Of a DNA stretch of 64,000 nucleotides, positions 1-12,515 are shown piece by piece. The DNA is from Magnolia sinica. Lineage: Eukaryota > Streptophyta > Magnoliopsida > Magnoliales > Magnoliaceae. How positions within the stretch are numbered: the stretch's first letter is position 1; the number at the start of each line of letters is the position of its first letter. The stretch covers positions 60,747,443 through 60,811,442 of the forward strand of contig NC_080585.1 in assembly GCF_029962835.1 (NCBI RefSeq). The letters are read 5' to 3'. A program made the position numbers and the translations under genes. The notes below the pieces were generated by a model, which searched no databases, had not been told where the DNA came from, and saw nothing but the letters and a program-made list of their open reading frames with translations.

Positions 1-1277
1 TTTGAACTTTTTCAAAAATTTCTTAACGTGGGAAGAAATATCGTTGTAAGATTTGACAAATGAAACTAACTTGGAATGGTAGGAATTCCTTAACCACCAT
101 ATTATACTTTTTTATTGGACACAGGTGCTCTCTAAACTTAAGAATCACACTAGGAATTGTAGCTTGGTTTCCCTAGTACATTTCCTTACTTAGAGAACAT
201 TTCCCTCAATTCCACCACGTAAAATTTATTAGGAGCGGAATTATAGAATTATAGGTGAATTTCTAACTCTAGACTAAGTATAGTGGAATTTGATTTGAAA
301 TTGCAAGTAGATTTAGCAAAATTTTAAACTTAGGCTTCATGTAGGGATCCTGGTTCTGAACGTTCTTGCATTGCGCTTAAAGGATTAGAGTGCACAACAA
401 AAACATAATGGGCCAAATAGACTTACTATTTATGAGAATATAAAATTTCATGATATTTCCCATAGGTCTAGAATAATCGGGATCACGGACTAATGAAATC
501 ATGCTTAAGCGATGTGTACGCTATTTGGTCCAAACTCCATAACCTAGTAAACTCTAATGGCTTCAATGCGCTGATCAGGCAGAAGATTTAGGTTTACCAG
601 GATTTGAAAGTGAGACATAAAGTCCTCTGTTCTGCAGGCAAAGGATCGACGTATCGGGCTCAAACCCACTACAAGCATCTATTCATGTTAGCTCAAACAC
701 TGGCAATGAAAATTTGTATCGTACCTTGGACGATGGGGAACTATCATTAGAGGTAAAAGAAAATAAAAGGAAATATATAATAGCATTATCAGTTACCACC
801 TAAGTGAACTTATAATCATAGTAAATGCAATAAGACATTCTGATGTACGAAAGCATTAGAATAATTCCTTAATTTTAGATAGTACTAGGATGGCTTCTAA
901 CCTTTAGTGGAAAATCAATATGCTAGACTAGACACCTAAGGGTTTTGGCAAATTTAGATACATCTTTTCAAGAATATATATTGCGATTTCACAATTAGGC
1001 ACATCTAAGGTAGGGTACACCTTTAGACAATCGAACTACTTGCAATTTTGATAATCGGAATGTACATTACCAAATCCCGACAGTAAAGCCTTCTTTAAGG
1101 AGGATAGATTGTAATGACTCATGTCCGAGTAGTAAGTCATGAGTACTTGCATATACAAATAAGCTTAGCGCGAAAAAGCTAGTGGATGCATACGGACATC
1201 ATAAGATAGATTGTTGTTCATATTCGTAGAGGAAGTGCTGAATTTCGAGGGCAAAATTCTCTTTAAGGGGGGTAGAT
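1..1277 (+). mobile_element. G1: non-coding internal tail of a long-LTR gypsy element
   Basis: This is the 3' end of the internal region of a plus-strand element whose 5' part lies off the window. It ends in a polypurine tract abutting an LTR start. I find no gag or pol motif in any frame. A block around 553-760, with the words 'tcgacgtatcgggctcaaac' and 'gaaaatttgt', also occurs in the internal domain of G2 (minus strand, roughly 62160-62400). The two elements therefore share a non-coding internal domain, as in LARD elements. The family link is inferred from that shared block and from related LTR ends. Confidence 0.6.
1262..1277 (+). other. Polypurine tract of G1
   Basis: The tract 'tttaaggggggtagat' lies directly before the LTR start TGTAACACCCC. 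The upstream text 'tttcgagggcaaaattctc' is the usual lead-in to the plus-strand priming site of plant gypsy elements. It identifies the LTR to its right as a 3' LTR. A similar but weaker copy, 'tttaaggaggatagattgta', lies at about 1095-1114. Confidence 0.75.
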
Positions 1278-2318
1278 TGTAACACCCCATACTTTTCAAT
1301 ACTCGGGTGTTACCGTGTAAGCTAACTTAGTATAAACACGAACCAACTTGAGTGAACATTCACAGGCTTGCCAGCCTAAATCTAACCATTAAGAGTAATC
1401 TTCATCCATAGATCAAGTCACCCAATTGTTGATTGGAAATAACCGTTGATCTTCACTCAAAAAGGTTAGGAGAATCCGTGCTCTAATTAGATCGAAATTT
1501 TAGTGATATCAAACTAAAGTTAGACGGTTTAGTGGTAAATAGCCATGAGTGGAGTACTTTCAGTGGAATCGACTATTAATCTAAAGAATAAAGCCATTCA
1601 TCTGCCACATAGCAGCTAAAAGATCCAAGAGGACTCGAGTCATATTTATAGGGTGGTTATACTGCTCAATTGAACCCATTACAAATAACGAATGAGGAAG
1701 CAAGATTAGACTGTTTCATCGTTCCTGACCGGGAGATCAAACTTTATACGCTGACATCGGTTCATGACAAATCCAAATCATCCATCCACTTGTTGGATCA
1801 ACGTATGAATTGAATCCCATACCAATATGAATAGTAGGAGCCATCCTCATTGGCAGCTCAAGGAAACCTAACCGACCATCATGGTTACCATTGTAAGGCC
1901 CATCATTCAAAGATACAATCAGCTTATTCTAGTCCACATTCAGTCCCCATATCACACCTAAACACCTATTAGGATCTTAGGACCATTGATAGTCAAATGT
2001 TAGTCGATCCAACCATCATATCATTTAAGTAAAAGATCGAGAAGGGCTAATGTGTCATTCGTGTGGGATGGCCCACATAACGGTCAACCAATGGGTGTCC
2101 TAACCACCCAAACAAACCCCTAGCGCCTTTTTGGACATCGATAGTCGAATCAGTATCAACCTAACCATTGGATTTATATGGACCAACAATTTGAAACCAA
2201 TAAGGCCGTAGGATTTCAAAGAAGTGTAATTAACTACTAGGGATTTTAATTGAATCGCTTTGTGGCCCACATATCTACATGACCACCTTAAAATAAGGCC
2301 CTATAATTTTAATCTAAT

Positions 2319-2357
2319 AATAATAATAACAATAACAATAATAATAATAATAATAAA
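2319..2357. repeat. AAT-type microsatellite
   Basis: An imperfect run of aat/aac triplets ('taataataataacaataa' and further aat units) inside the G1 LTR. It is a simple repeat with no gene signal; the 62-residue ORF over it is a translation of the repeat. Confidence 0.85.
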
Positions 2358-3295
2358 TGTTGAAATTATTCTAATAATAACATTTAATACTCTAAATTCA
2401 TGGAACAGGGGTTCCAGTCATCTAAATGAATTCCTAGGACCATTTTAACCGCTTATATTCAAATTCGGAGTGATCCGACTGTTGGATCGGCAAGAATCCA
2501 CCAACGTGACCCAAAATCAAGATGTGGGGCCCACTTAAGCCTTGGATCTGCTGGATATGTGGTTATAGGCCTTGACTTGGGCCCCCTAGAGAGCATGGAT
2601 GGTGCAGATTCCACTGATCAATGTGGTGGACCCCACTTTCGAAGTTGCGAGTGTACAAAAGGACGTGCACCCGCGGTGCGCTGAGCTGAGAAGCTCGGTC
2701 AAATCACTCTGACCCGAAATTTCTCTAAATAGAGAGATGTCCCTCTCCCTGTTTTCGGCAGCGGACAAACATACATCCGTATTTTTGATGGTGGCCCACG
2801 AACTAGGGTCCACACCCATGATCCAGACCGTCCATCTTATTGGATAAAAGGTGAAGACTAAAATCACAGCTGTTCCGCCTGATATTACACTTGGGTGTGC
2901 ACACGAGAACCGACGCAAACAGTCCTAAAAGCACAAAGTTTCCAAAAATGAAAAATGCTCTCATTTTAGTGGGCAATCCACGTGCCCTTGCATCCTCCTA
3001 TCTCAGTCGTCCCTTGGAGGGTAATCCTGACCATCCAAGGCTAGTTTTTTAGAAAAGAAAGAGAAAGAATGGGGGAGAGCAGCCGCAAGCTCCTCCTTCG
3101 AACCCACCAGCTAGCACTTCTCTGAGCTTTGAAAGAACCCACTCGCGAGCTCCCTAAGGTCCATACGGACCATCTGCAAGAGGTATATCGGAAGAGGAAA
3201 CCTCCACTCAAGATCCGCCATTAATGGTGGATCGTCTTCCTCGGCCAAGTACACCAAGTATGTCTGAATTTGACGCCCACTGCTGAACGTTTCTA

Positions 3296-3740
3296 GCAGC
3301 AGGAGGAGGAAAGAAGAAGAAAGAACGAAGAAAAAAATGAAGAGAAGATAGAGAGAGAATGGCTGCACTGTGCGGCAGCGGCCCGAACCGAGCGAGCTTG
3401 GGCCGAGACAGGCTGAGCCTGGGCTACATTGCTGGACGTTTCCAGCAGCAGGCGGGGAGAAGAAAGAAGAAGAGAAACATGAAAGAAAGGAAAGATATGG
3501 AGGAAGAAAAGAGATAGAAAGAAGAAAGGAGGAGAGGAACGCTGTCTCCTGTCGAGTCGAGCCGCTGACTCAGTCGAGTCCACTGAGTTGGGCCTGTTCA
3601 CAACAGGTCGGGGTTGGTTCAGCCCGACAGCTACTGGTGTATGGTTTTGAAAGAAGGAAGAAATAGAAGAAAGAAAATGGAGAAAGAAGAAAAGAGAAGC
3701 AGGGAGAAAAGAAGAAGAAGAGGAGGTGGAGGGAGAGTCG
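3296..3740. repeat. Purine-rich (GA/GAA) tract inside the G1 LTR
   Basis: Strongly purine-biased plus strand, with repeated gaagaaag, gagaaga and ggaggag words. The bias opens several long but low-complexity frames on both strands (Glu/Lys/Arg-rich one way, Ser/Phe/Leu-rich the other). These are composition artefacts rather than genes. Confidence 0.75.
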
Positions 3741-6458
3741 CTGAGTTAACTCGGTTTGAGATCGAGTTAACTCATGGTTGACTCGCTGTGTTGAATCGGG
3801 GTGAGTAGTTGGCTGAGTTTTGGGCCTGGTTCAGTCCAGGTCATCCCAGGAGAGATAGAGAAGGAGGTGGAAAAAGAGAGAGTAGGGTGTGGTGTTGCAC
3901 CACATCAAGTTGGGCCGTAGGACGCTACCGGGTTGACTCAGCCACTCGTTCAGTTGGCCAAGCTAGGCCCACTACTGAGTTTAAAGTGGATTGGGTCCAT
4001 ATCTACCGGATGCAATTGGTAGAAAGAAAGGAAGAAAATGATCGAGTCAAGAGGCAAGGTCCGTCTCCAAGTCACATTAAATTTGCATCGAGTCGAGCCG
4101 AGTTGACAAAGGTGAGCCGACTTTCTCCCTAAAGTAGATTGTTTTAATCATTGTCATAGGTGTTATTATAATCATCATGATTTTAAACATGATTAGCCAC
4201 TAGCAGATTACTCATACTAGTGTTAGTTAGTATAGGTAAAACTACAACTTTAGTTATTAGAATTTTACCCACCACTCTTAAATATTATTATTGATAGTAG
4301 AAGTATACTGATTACTACCATCATAATGACTATTATTGCCATGATTAGGTAATATTAATTCTATCATTAATATTAATAATTATGTTATAGTTATAAATTA
4401 ACATGATAATTGATTTTACATAAATTAGCATTCGAATCCTACGATCTAAGTTTAGAACCAAACTCTGGGATGAAACCCTAAACTTAGACAATCCAAATCC
4501 TAGGTTAAGACCTTAACCATGATTAGCCATTAATGGACTACTTATGTTAATGTTAGCTATATTAAATAAAGTTACAATTATTAGAAAGTTATATCCATTA
4601 CTCTTAAATATTATCATGATAGTAGATCATAATATTAACTATCATCATAATGATTACTATTAACATGTTACGCTAATTTTAGTTATTATAAATGAAACTA
4701 CCTTTAGTGATATTGTATGATCACTTGAAAATATTATCTTTAATAATAGGATGTACTATTTTATTTCAATTATAATACTAATTAATACTATGGTCACAAA
4801 TAATAGTTATATCATTAACGTTAAATGGTAACTAATACACCAACTAAAGTTCAAATCTTATAAACTAAATTTAAGACTAAATCTTAAGATAAATAATTCA
4901 AACCCTAGGCCATGATCTTAAACCTAGGTAGTGTGTAGAGTTTGGACCTAATTGTACAAATTCATGATTTGTGGTAGGATACAAATTCTAAGGGCGCAAG
5001 AACTTAGCAACACTAGAAGACGATTCAAAGTATAAGGTGATGATTCTTCACCTTGAGCTTTCCATCTTCCCATTAGCTTAAGTTATAGTTTGTATTTTAA
5101 TTTATAATTGATATCTCCCTTTTATAATCACGTGTGTTAGCTGGTGGAAATTGAATTGTTATATTACATGCTTAATGTTCATCATATATATTTGTTCATG
5201 CTTGTCGATTATTTGTGGATTGCTTATGGAACTCGAACTGGTACATCAGTGGGAAACCCCCACTTATAGATATACACCCATACTTGGGATGCAACTTAAT
5301 TGATGCTGTTTATAATGGACCTTCGACTTAGTGGTTATTGAATGGTGATTTAAATTTAATGTTGATGTGGGCCTACCATCTAAGGGTTGCTGTGTCTAAG
5401 TGGTTTTCAAGGATGGTCTTTATTGCATGGTTTTGATACTTGCCCTATGTGGCTTATTTTGATGTTTGCCCTATGTGGCTTGTTTTGATATCGCCCTATA
5501 TGGCTTTGTTTTGGTATTTTCCTATATGGGTTCGATGTTTTATACTATACAACCATGCGATTGTAAGCCTCATATGTTGTAATATGATTGGCCACTAGTC
5601 GACAGGGTTCTATTAAACATCCTAAAATGATAGTCTCATGAGCCGGGGATGGTGGTATGGGACCTACACCCGAGCTGTCGGCCTATGCTGGTGACGAGCC
5701 TCTGTAGTGACCTTGAGCTTATTTAAATTGGTTGATTGTAACTGAACTAATAATAGTTTGGCTAATCATGCATACATGACACAGACCAACATCTATTGTT
5801 ATCGTACGTGATGTACGTATTTGTTCGACTGGATGTTTTTCCCAAGTCGATGGTTGCATGGATGACGACCCCACTGTCCGCATGGATGAGCATCCCCGGG
5901 GCAATGATTGCATTCACGCATCCATGCATCTAATAAGACCTGCATCATGTATTGTTTTGTGTGCTTTATTTTATAACTATGCTTCCCTAATGTGGCGATG
6001 TGTAATCTTGAGGGAAATTCACACTAAGTTGGCCACTCATCCATCAATTATATAATTGTACAGGTAGCACAGGTGGCCCAGATGATGTATATGTTCAGAC
6101 TTGATGAAGAACAGTGAATAAGTGCCATGGACGCACAGATGTATTGCCAGGAGGAGTTGCGTGATCTTGCGGCTTAGATTTTATGTGCATTTGGTTATCT
6201 CACTTGTATAAATTGTGAAATTCATGTATTTGTTATTTCATAGACATTTTGTTTATATAAGTTATTATGGGCAATCTCTTGTACATTATAAATAAAATGC
6301 AAATTCTCCTTTATACTAATTTGTCCATTCTACGTTAAACTACTTACTCTGAATGAAAGAAAAAAAATAAATGTGAAATTTTGGCTCTTGATAAGTTAAC
6401 ACTCGAGCTTCTAGGAAACGGGTCATATACTCGGGTCCTGAAAACATGGGGCATTACA

Positions 6459-7704
6459 CCAACTAGCATTTTTCTAGTCCCAAGCAAAGTATGCGAAAAA
6501 TATTTGAAATCATTGTATATTCTTCATAAGCTCAAGATTTCAAAATCAATCCAGATAATAGAGTTTCAGAGTACATCAACGTTGAGTCTTATATTTTCCT
6601 AAACTCTGGCACTTGGTAACTTCATAATCAAGTTCAAAGCACTAATCTATTAATTAGAACAATTCTAAACATTGAGTTCCATGGGTGCATAACGAAGTCT
6701 AGACTTATCACAATCAAAGGTTCAATTCTTCATTTTCATGATAACATTGATAGTTAAAAGCGCATTCAAGATAACCAAAACCTAAATCGAAACTTGCCTT
6801 ACAATTCCCTCTTTTATTCCTCTAACTTTTGATTTTTCCATCGATGACTTTCACGTTATGTCAATCTTTTTAAAGATCTTTAATAGGTAGCCTTTTCGGA
6901 GACAACTGTTTTTTAGCTAGGCATTTTTTTTTTCAATTCTTTTCATCGAACATGATGGACAAATTCCCCAGTTTGGTTCCTTTTATGCTAAATAATCACC
7001 AAGTTAACAATTCAATGTTGACTGAAGCTTTAATGTGACATGTAGATATGACATATGAAATCATGACTCGATCAATGTTTAAAACTCCTACTCATGGATT
7101 AATAATTCGAACTTACTTTGAAATCTCCAAGTAACTGAATCCAAGATACATAAATCATCAACATTAAGCATCTTATACTTCAATTTTTTTTACAATTTTT
7201 ACTCAATGACTAAGAAAACAACTAATTAGCTTGCCTAATCTCCCATCCCCAACCTAAAATCTACATTGTCCTTAATGTAAAAGAAATAAGTATGTAATGC
7301 AAAATAGGTAATGAAAAGAAAAGGGAAGTGATGGAGAGACAATACCTGAAGAAGGAATTTTGAGGCTTTTCCAATGATCTCAGTGTGAAAATTGGGTTAG
7401 AACAAAAGACTCAAATAGACGAAAGCAAACTATCCTAAAACAACGGAAAGCAAACTATCCTGAATTCTATGAAAGCGATAAACTAATCCTAACTAGGAAA
7501 CCAAGGGAAAAGCTACTCAATCATGCCGTAAGGTTCCTCCTCTGGCCAATATCTTGATAAATTTCTCAGTAGGTTTCTCAACAAGATCATCCAAAAGCCC
7601 TTTTTGCAATAGGCTTGGATGTCCTGGAGCATGAATTTTCAGAGAAATTTGTGGACCTCAGCATAAAGTTTTCTTTTAATCTCTTGAGGTATCCAAAGTA
7701 TATA
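6459..7704 (-). other. E1 3' non-coding region
   Basis: AT-rich and without a convincing reading frame. It holds a conserved block (about 7226-7270) that reads on the minus strand as 'gacaatgtagattttaggtt' followed by a G-run. The same block occurs in E2 (about 14098-14140) and E6 (about 26965-27012), always 0.8-0.9 kb before the 3' LTR. Confidence 0.6.
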
Positions 7705-9447
7705 TTATTCACCTGAGACAAAGAAAGTGTCAGAGTTAGCACAACATGGTGAATTAGAGATTACAAATAGATAAAATTCAGAAAAATTCTCAGTAGGTGA
7801 AGTAGTCTCAAGATATTCCGAAGTTTCAGACTTCAGTTCAACTTTCAGATCCTCCTCCCTTAATGGTAAACATTCAAGATCTGAGGAAGGAGGGGCTTCA
7901 CAATAAGGGTTCTTTAGGTTAGTAACAACCATCGAGGTATTGTTTTGTAAGGTATCCATTATTTCTTTTATCATGGGATCATTTGAATCTGCAAAATATG
8001 CCAAGCAATCTTTCAAAGAGTTAAAAAATTCAGTTGAGAGTGACTCATTCTCCACATTAAAGTTTATGATGATCTGCCCAAGGATTCCATCATCTCTGGA
8101 AGTGGATGGAAGCATGATCTCTTGCTCTTCATCACGGTGAGAATAAATCATCACCGAATGTATCTTGTCTTGCCTTACATAGATAGATTGAAGATCAACA
8201 GGAAAAGAATTGATGTGAAGAATCTGTTCATCGGTACTACTCAGTAAAGGCATTGTATTGTCAAGGGTTGACAACTCAGATGGTGGCCTCAACTGGATGG
8301 TTTCAAATTCCAGAGTCATGTTGAGCAACTCGTTCATCTCCCAAATCATATCATCATTCAATTTAGGAGAGATGTCTAAACATGCCTCACAAAAGTTGGA
8401 AGGGTTGGTTGAAAGTGGTTCATCCTCCACATTTAAATCGGACATGTCAAATGGGTGGAGAAGATCACTGTGGATGACAACTTCCTGAACCTCTTAATCA
8501 TTGATATGGGTCAAACTTGCTATTGAATCCAGGAGGATTTGAGCTGTACATTCATGATTGTCATTCCAATATTCATTATCTTCCAATTCAGTACAGTACA
8601 CACGTGGAATGGGATCACTTTCCTTACATTTTGTTCCTAGATTGGGTTGAGGTTCGAATAAACTAACCTCTTCCTCATCATTGAAACCAAGTATGTCAGT
8701 GTCATTATATTGAAAAACTAACAATGTCTCTTGATCATTCTTGTAAACAGTCATCGAGATCGACTCTTCAAGAAATTGAATTGTATGCTTATCAATGGAA
8801 TCCAACTCCTCATTCCAAATTCCAGAGTTCTCCAAAAGCGAGTTAGGATCACTTTCCTCGCATTGTATTTCTAGACTGGGTCGAGGCTGGGGTGAACTAG
8901 CCTCCACTATCTTATTGATGTGCAAATCAAGTGCTTCTAATGCTTTTCTAATGTCTGCAAGATAGTCTGTGAAATTCAGAAGTGAATCCTCTTAGATCAT
9001 TTCTGGTTGGATCTCAAAAGTAGGGGATCCAAGAGAATCGTCACTATGATGTGTTACTGTTTTGCCTTTCAAATATTTCCGTTTCCATTATTCATAATTA
9101 AGTGGGTCATATGTGGGAGAGTCTAGTGGTTGTTGATACATATTATCAACCATAATACATTCACGAATAGTTCTCTTCTTGCTGGATGGTTAATAATTAT
9201 CCTCATTCCAATAATCACAATGACCTCAATAATCGTGTACTATTTTCTTAATCTGTAGAGTGTAATTATTCTCCCACCTATAATCACCGAAGGACTTTTC
9301 AACCAGTGGATCGTTATATTCTGGTCGGTTCTCAATGATAAGTTTAGAAAAATTTTAAGACATAGGCTGTTTCTTAACATAATCATCAGACATCCCTTCC
9401 CAATATCTCTTAGCTATCTCAGCATAATGACGTTCCCCCTCTTGCAT
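7705..9447 (-). pseudogene. Acidic internally duplicated ORF of E1, broken by stops
   Basis: One frame runs from ATG at 9447 to a stop at 7705, about 580 codons, interrupted by six in-frame stops but no frameshift that I can see. The product is very acidic. It carries two copies of a CEESDP/CKESDP module, each ending near QE, and two copies of a module of type 'CLDISPKLNDDMIWEM', with partners in E2 and E6. The segment 'FPVDLQSIYVRQDKIHSVMI' resembles the autonomous Athila protease-RT linker 'LPANLKYVYLGQDETYLVVI' seen in E4. The region therefore looks like an expanded protease-RT linker (inference). No catalytic motif is visible and the function is unknown. The N-terminal 170 codons resemble nothing I recognise. 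Confidence 0.65.
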
Positions 9448-10040
9448 GTTGAAACCCTAACTCTGAATTTAATCTTAAAAGAGAATACAAGAAAAATCCT
9501 GGAACAATATAGAAAGTAAGTAGAGGAGAAGTTAGAAGGAAGTTACCGAATTGGAGAGTTCTATATTAAGATCTCACAAAACAGAAAACAATGTTAGTTC
9601 CCTAAAAAAAAAATACAGTAAAAATCCTAAGAATAAAATTCTAAAATTAGAAAGTTCTAAAACCCTTAAATTAGAAAATTTCAAAAAACAAGAAAAATCT
9701 AACCTAATCCTAAAAAGAAAAAAACCTAAGACAAATAAGATATCTAGAAAAGAAAGGGAGAGAATTAGAAAGAGGTTACCAAATTAGAAGTTTCTATAAC
9801 GAGATCTTGCAAAAAAAAAAAGTTAGTTTCTAAAAATAAATTAGGAAAGTTTCTAATTCTAGAAATAGAAAGATGATTTAGTTTTTAAAACTAATTAGGA
9901 AAGTTTCTAATCCTAAAAGTAGAAAGATAAGTTAGTTTCTAAAAAAAAAAAAAAAATCCAAACCTAAAAACAAGACAAAACGTTAGTCCTAATCTTAACC
10001 TAATTCTAAAACTAATTAAATTCAGAAAATGAAACCGTCA
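9448..10040 (-). other. E1 leader between primer-binding site and ORF
   Basis: Very A-rich on the plus strand, with repeated 'agaaagttagtttctaaaa'-like words and several A-runs. E6 has the same type of leader (29180-29536). No coding signal: the 78-residue plus-strand ORF is Lys-rich low complexity. Confidence 0.6.
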
Positions 10041-10060
10041 ATCCCTGACAATGGTGCCAA
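10041..10060 (-). other. E1 primer-binding site, tRNA-Asp type
   Basis: On the minus strand it reads TTGGCACCATTGTCAGGGAT, close to the complement of the plant tRNA-Asp 3' end (TGGCGCCGTTGCCGGGGA). It lies 5 bp after the end of the 5' LTR. This priming site is characteristic of Athila-type Ty3/gypsy elements. Confidence 0.8.
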
Positions 10061-10065
10061 AAACT

Positions 10066-11524
10066 TGTTCACAACCCCAAGTGTAGGGTCGCGATGTAGT
10101 AATAATCTCGGTAAGACCAAGGTCGAATCCATGGGGACTGATCTTGTACACTTCTGAAATTAACTAGAAGTAGAACTAGGAGAAAATGTAAACCTAAATC
10201 TGAATGAATTGAGAAAGTAATTGTGATTAGAGTTATTAAAACTAATAAATTTAAAGGTGGGAACTAGGGTTTCCAAGGATCCACATGAAGTGATCAGGGA
10301 ACCCTCTTACTTGATTCAAGTCACACAGTTAGAATTGGAGTCCTATTATATCGAACTAGAAGATATAGTAATTAAATCAATCTGAACTTTCATTGACCTA
10401 ATTCTCAATGAAAGAGAACTATGATAATTGGTAGGGATTCATCACCAAACCATGCCCAAGAAGCAATGGCAAACAATAAGATTTATAATCTCATAATCTC
10501 AGAGCAGGAGAATTGTGAAGATTAGGAAGGATTCCATCACCCTACTATGCCCAAGGGACGATGGTGAATAACAGGACTTACTAATTTCACAATCTCAAAT
10601 CAGGAAAAGAAGATGCTTAAAGCTATTGTAGATCTGCTGTAATTTGAGTCACAATAAACCATTAAAAACTGAAAGTATTCATTGAATATCAAATTAGAAT
10701 CCATAAAGGTTTATCATAAACATGAATCAAAGCAATAGAAACAACCCATCATGCTACAAGCTTCACCTCTTAGCCCTATCTAAGAGGTTTAGATAACCAT
10801 AGACATGATTGGATCTAAAACCTTAGAAGAAAGAATGAAAAACTAAGGAGAAAGAAAAAAGAAAAATGCTTGGCGACGGCTCTTTACCCTTGTGCTTCAC
10901 TCCTCCCAACCCCTAGATGATCCCCAGGGATGCCGTGGGGACTCCTATTTATAGTTGTACAATACCGCCTTTTGCACCGACTTGGAAAAATCTAGAAACC
11001 ACCTCAAATTTACGTAATTTTGATTCTATCGAAGTGTCTTCGATATGTCCTTCAATTCTATCGAACAGTCTTTGATAGAATCGAAGATCGGTCCAGAACT
11101 GTCCAGCAAGTTTGGCCTAAAATCCTGAATTTCTCGATTCTATTGAAGTATTTTCGATATGTTCTTCAATAGAATCGAAGTCTATTCTGGCAGTTCTCTA
11201 GAACTATGCTTTTCTGGCCCAAGAATCTATTTTCAGGACAATTTTCAAGATTCCTTTTCTTCACTTCAAAGCTTCAACTCTTCCTTCATCACTTTGTTTC
11301 CTTGGATCTTTGGCATGTGAATTCTTCATTCTTAGTCTCCTAAGATCCATCTCTTGCCTTGGTGATTCTTGATCATTAAATCCATGCTTTTAGCACCCTT
11401 TTCAATCCAAGATCTTAAATTTACCTTGCAACACAAACATGAGTAAAATAGAACAATAAGCATTATCATGTTTATAAAACCAAGATATAAATGGATTATA
11501 ATATGTAATATTTGACCCTCAACA
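10066..11524 (-). mobile_element. E1 5' LTR
   Basis: On the minus strand it starts TGTTGAGGGTCAAATATT and ends GGGGTTGTGAACA; it is 1459 bp long. It aligns with the E2, E6 and E5 LTRs at both ends. A TATA box (TATAAATA, minus) lies at 10946-10953. Upstream of it, at 11024-11190, sits a cluster of inverted-repeat words of the form TTCGATTCTATCGAA. That is the same position as the GACTGGTC arrays in the sister LTRs, but with a different core. The flank at 11525-11529 (CCCAC) is the candidate target duplication. Confidence 0.85.
10946..10953 (-). promoter_or_regulatory. TATA box of E1 LTR
   Basis: TATAAATA on the minus strand, within 'actataaataggag'. The position is conserved in all Athila-type LTRs of the window (E2 about 15545, E6 25632 and 60561). 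It is the likely U3 core promoter. Confidence 0.6.
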
Positions 11525-11833
11525 CCCACCTCAAATCATACAACTCTAGTTGGAGGAACCATCCAAATTTCAGTTGGAGGAATAGACAAATGACCACTCC
11601 TCAAAAGATCCTTAACCAATTTCTGAATCAAAGGAACCCTCAAGAGGATCCGGTCTTAAAACATATTCAAAACCAAGAACTTCTCAATCAGAGTATATTA
11701 CAAGTCATTCAAGATCTTTCAAAGGTCATATAAGGGCATGAGATAAAAAATTCGATTGGGGAGAAAGGGACCCTTCCGACCCAACCTCTCCCCAACCCTA
11801 AGCCACAATACAAAATTAGTGACCCAAGCTCTT
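11525..11833 (+). pseudogene. gag: E2 gag, C-terminal remnant
   Basis: The frame contains 'SSWRNHPNFSWRNRQ', the conserved HPNFSW stretch near the C-terminus of Athila Gag. A Gln/Asn-rich tail follows (LNQ, IQNQELLNQ) and leads into the pol linker. The N-terminal part of this gag lies beyond E1, which interrupts it at 11524/11525, and so outside the window. The equivalent uninterrupted gag is visible in E4 on the minus strand. It would have been the capsid/nucleocapsid precursor; it is not functional here. Confidence 0.75.
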
Positions 11834-11841
11834 CAAATTAG

Positions 11842-12515
11842 ATGGAACAAGCTAAGTCTATCACAACTCTTAGGAGTGAGAAGACAATTGACAAATCTAT
11901 TCCGGTAAGGGCTGAAAAGTCTAAGGACCCGGAAGTAGATGATAATGATAGACCTAGCAATACTCCACATGGGTTGGAACCGAAACCTCAAAGTAAGCTG
12001 ACTGCACCATTCCTCCAATGGTCAATTGCACCAAAATCTTTAACTAACTCACAGGATATTCTAGAGGTGTTAAAACAAATGAAAGTCAACATCCCTCTGT
12101 TAGACGCCATGAAACAAATCCCCTTGTATGCCAAAATTTTGAAAGATTTATATACAACCAAGAGACGACAAACTATTCAACAGAGAATCTTTCTGACAGA
12201 AAAATTGAGTGTCATCCTCAAGCAAGATGTGCCACAAAACTATAAAGATCCTAGTATCCCAACTATCACCCGTATAATTAGGAATCACCAGATAGAGCAT
12301 GCACTTCTTGACTTGGGAGCAAGCGTTAATTTGATTCCTTTCTCGGTATACAAAAAATTGGGTCTAGGTGAATTAAAACCCACCCGGACCACATTATAAC
12401 TTGTTGATCATTCGGACTGTGTACCGAGAGGGATAATCGAGGATGTGCTCGTCCAGGTTGACAAATTCTACTATATGGTAGATTTTTCATCCTAGATACT
12501 CAACCGATTTTAGAT
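11842..12515 (+). pseudogene. pol: E2 pol: linker and aspartic protease, first part
   Basis: The frame 11842-12399 begins with the charged linker 'ITTLRSEKTIDK', passes a helical segment ('QMKVNIPLLDAMKQIP') and reaches the retropepsin active-site region 'LLDLGASVNLIPFSVYKKLG', where DLGAS is the catalytic triplet region in Athila proteases. A CAA-to-TAA type stop ends it at 12399. The same frame continues (VDHSDCVPRG, VLVQVDKFYY) until a one-base deletion near 12487 shifts it into the next frame, starting at 12516. E4 has the same protein on the minus strand (19893-20408). Confidence 0.8.

Larger units (their letters stand above)
1278..6458 (+). mobile_element. G1 3' LTR, about 5.2 kb
   Basis: The LTR starts TGTAACACCCCAT and ends ATGGGGCATTACA, imperfect inverted termini of the TG...CA type. 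A polypurine tract precedes it, so it is a 3' LTR. A stretch near 5637-5705 (panel of 'ggtggtatggga' and 'ggtgacgagcc' words) is related in reverse complement to S3 (52331-52533), linking the families. The 3' flank (6459 on) is the 3' end of E1, so G1 inserted into E1 near E1's 3' LTR boundary. The candidate duplication CCAAC (6459-6463) cannot be confirmed because the other end is outside. Short ORFs inside look incidental. Confidence 0.7.
6459..11524 (-). mobile_element. E1: non-autonomous Athila-related element, 3' LTR lost
   Basis: Read on the minus strand it has a 5' LTR (10066-11524), a tRNA-Asp-type primer-binding site (10041-10060), an A-rich leader, one long broken ORF (9447-7705) and a 3' non-coding tail. 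Its 3' LTR is missing because G1 inserted about 35 bp short of it, as shown by alignment of 6459-6600 with the same region of E6 (26180-26290). It is inserted into the gag of E2: sequence resuming at 11525 reads straight into gag, and E4 carries the uninterrupted equivalent (minus strand near 22740). No gag, protease, RT, RNase H or integrase motif is present, so it depended on a helper element. Confidence 0.75.

Noticed and set aside
3293..3666. Overlapping ORFs of about 100 residues on both strands in a GA-rich tract
   Set aside because: Composition-driven frames (Glu/Lys/Arg or Ser/Phe/Leu) inside an LTR with no domain.
7940..8488. Plus-strand ORFs opposite the E1 acidic ORF (also 27702-28181 in E6)
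   Set aside because: They are the reverse strand of the real minus-strand frame; the protein-level similarity between copies follows from DNA homology.
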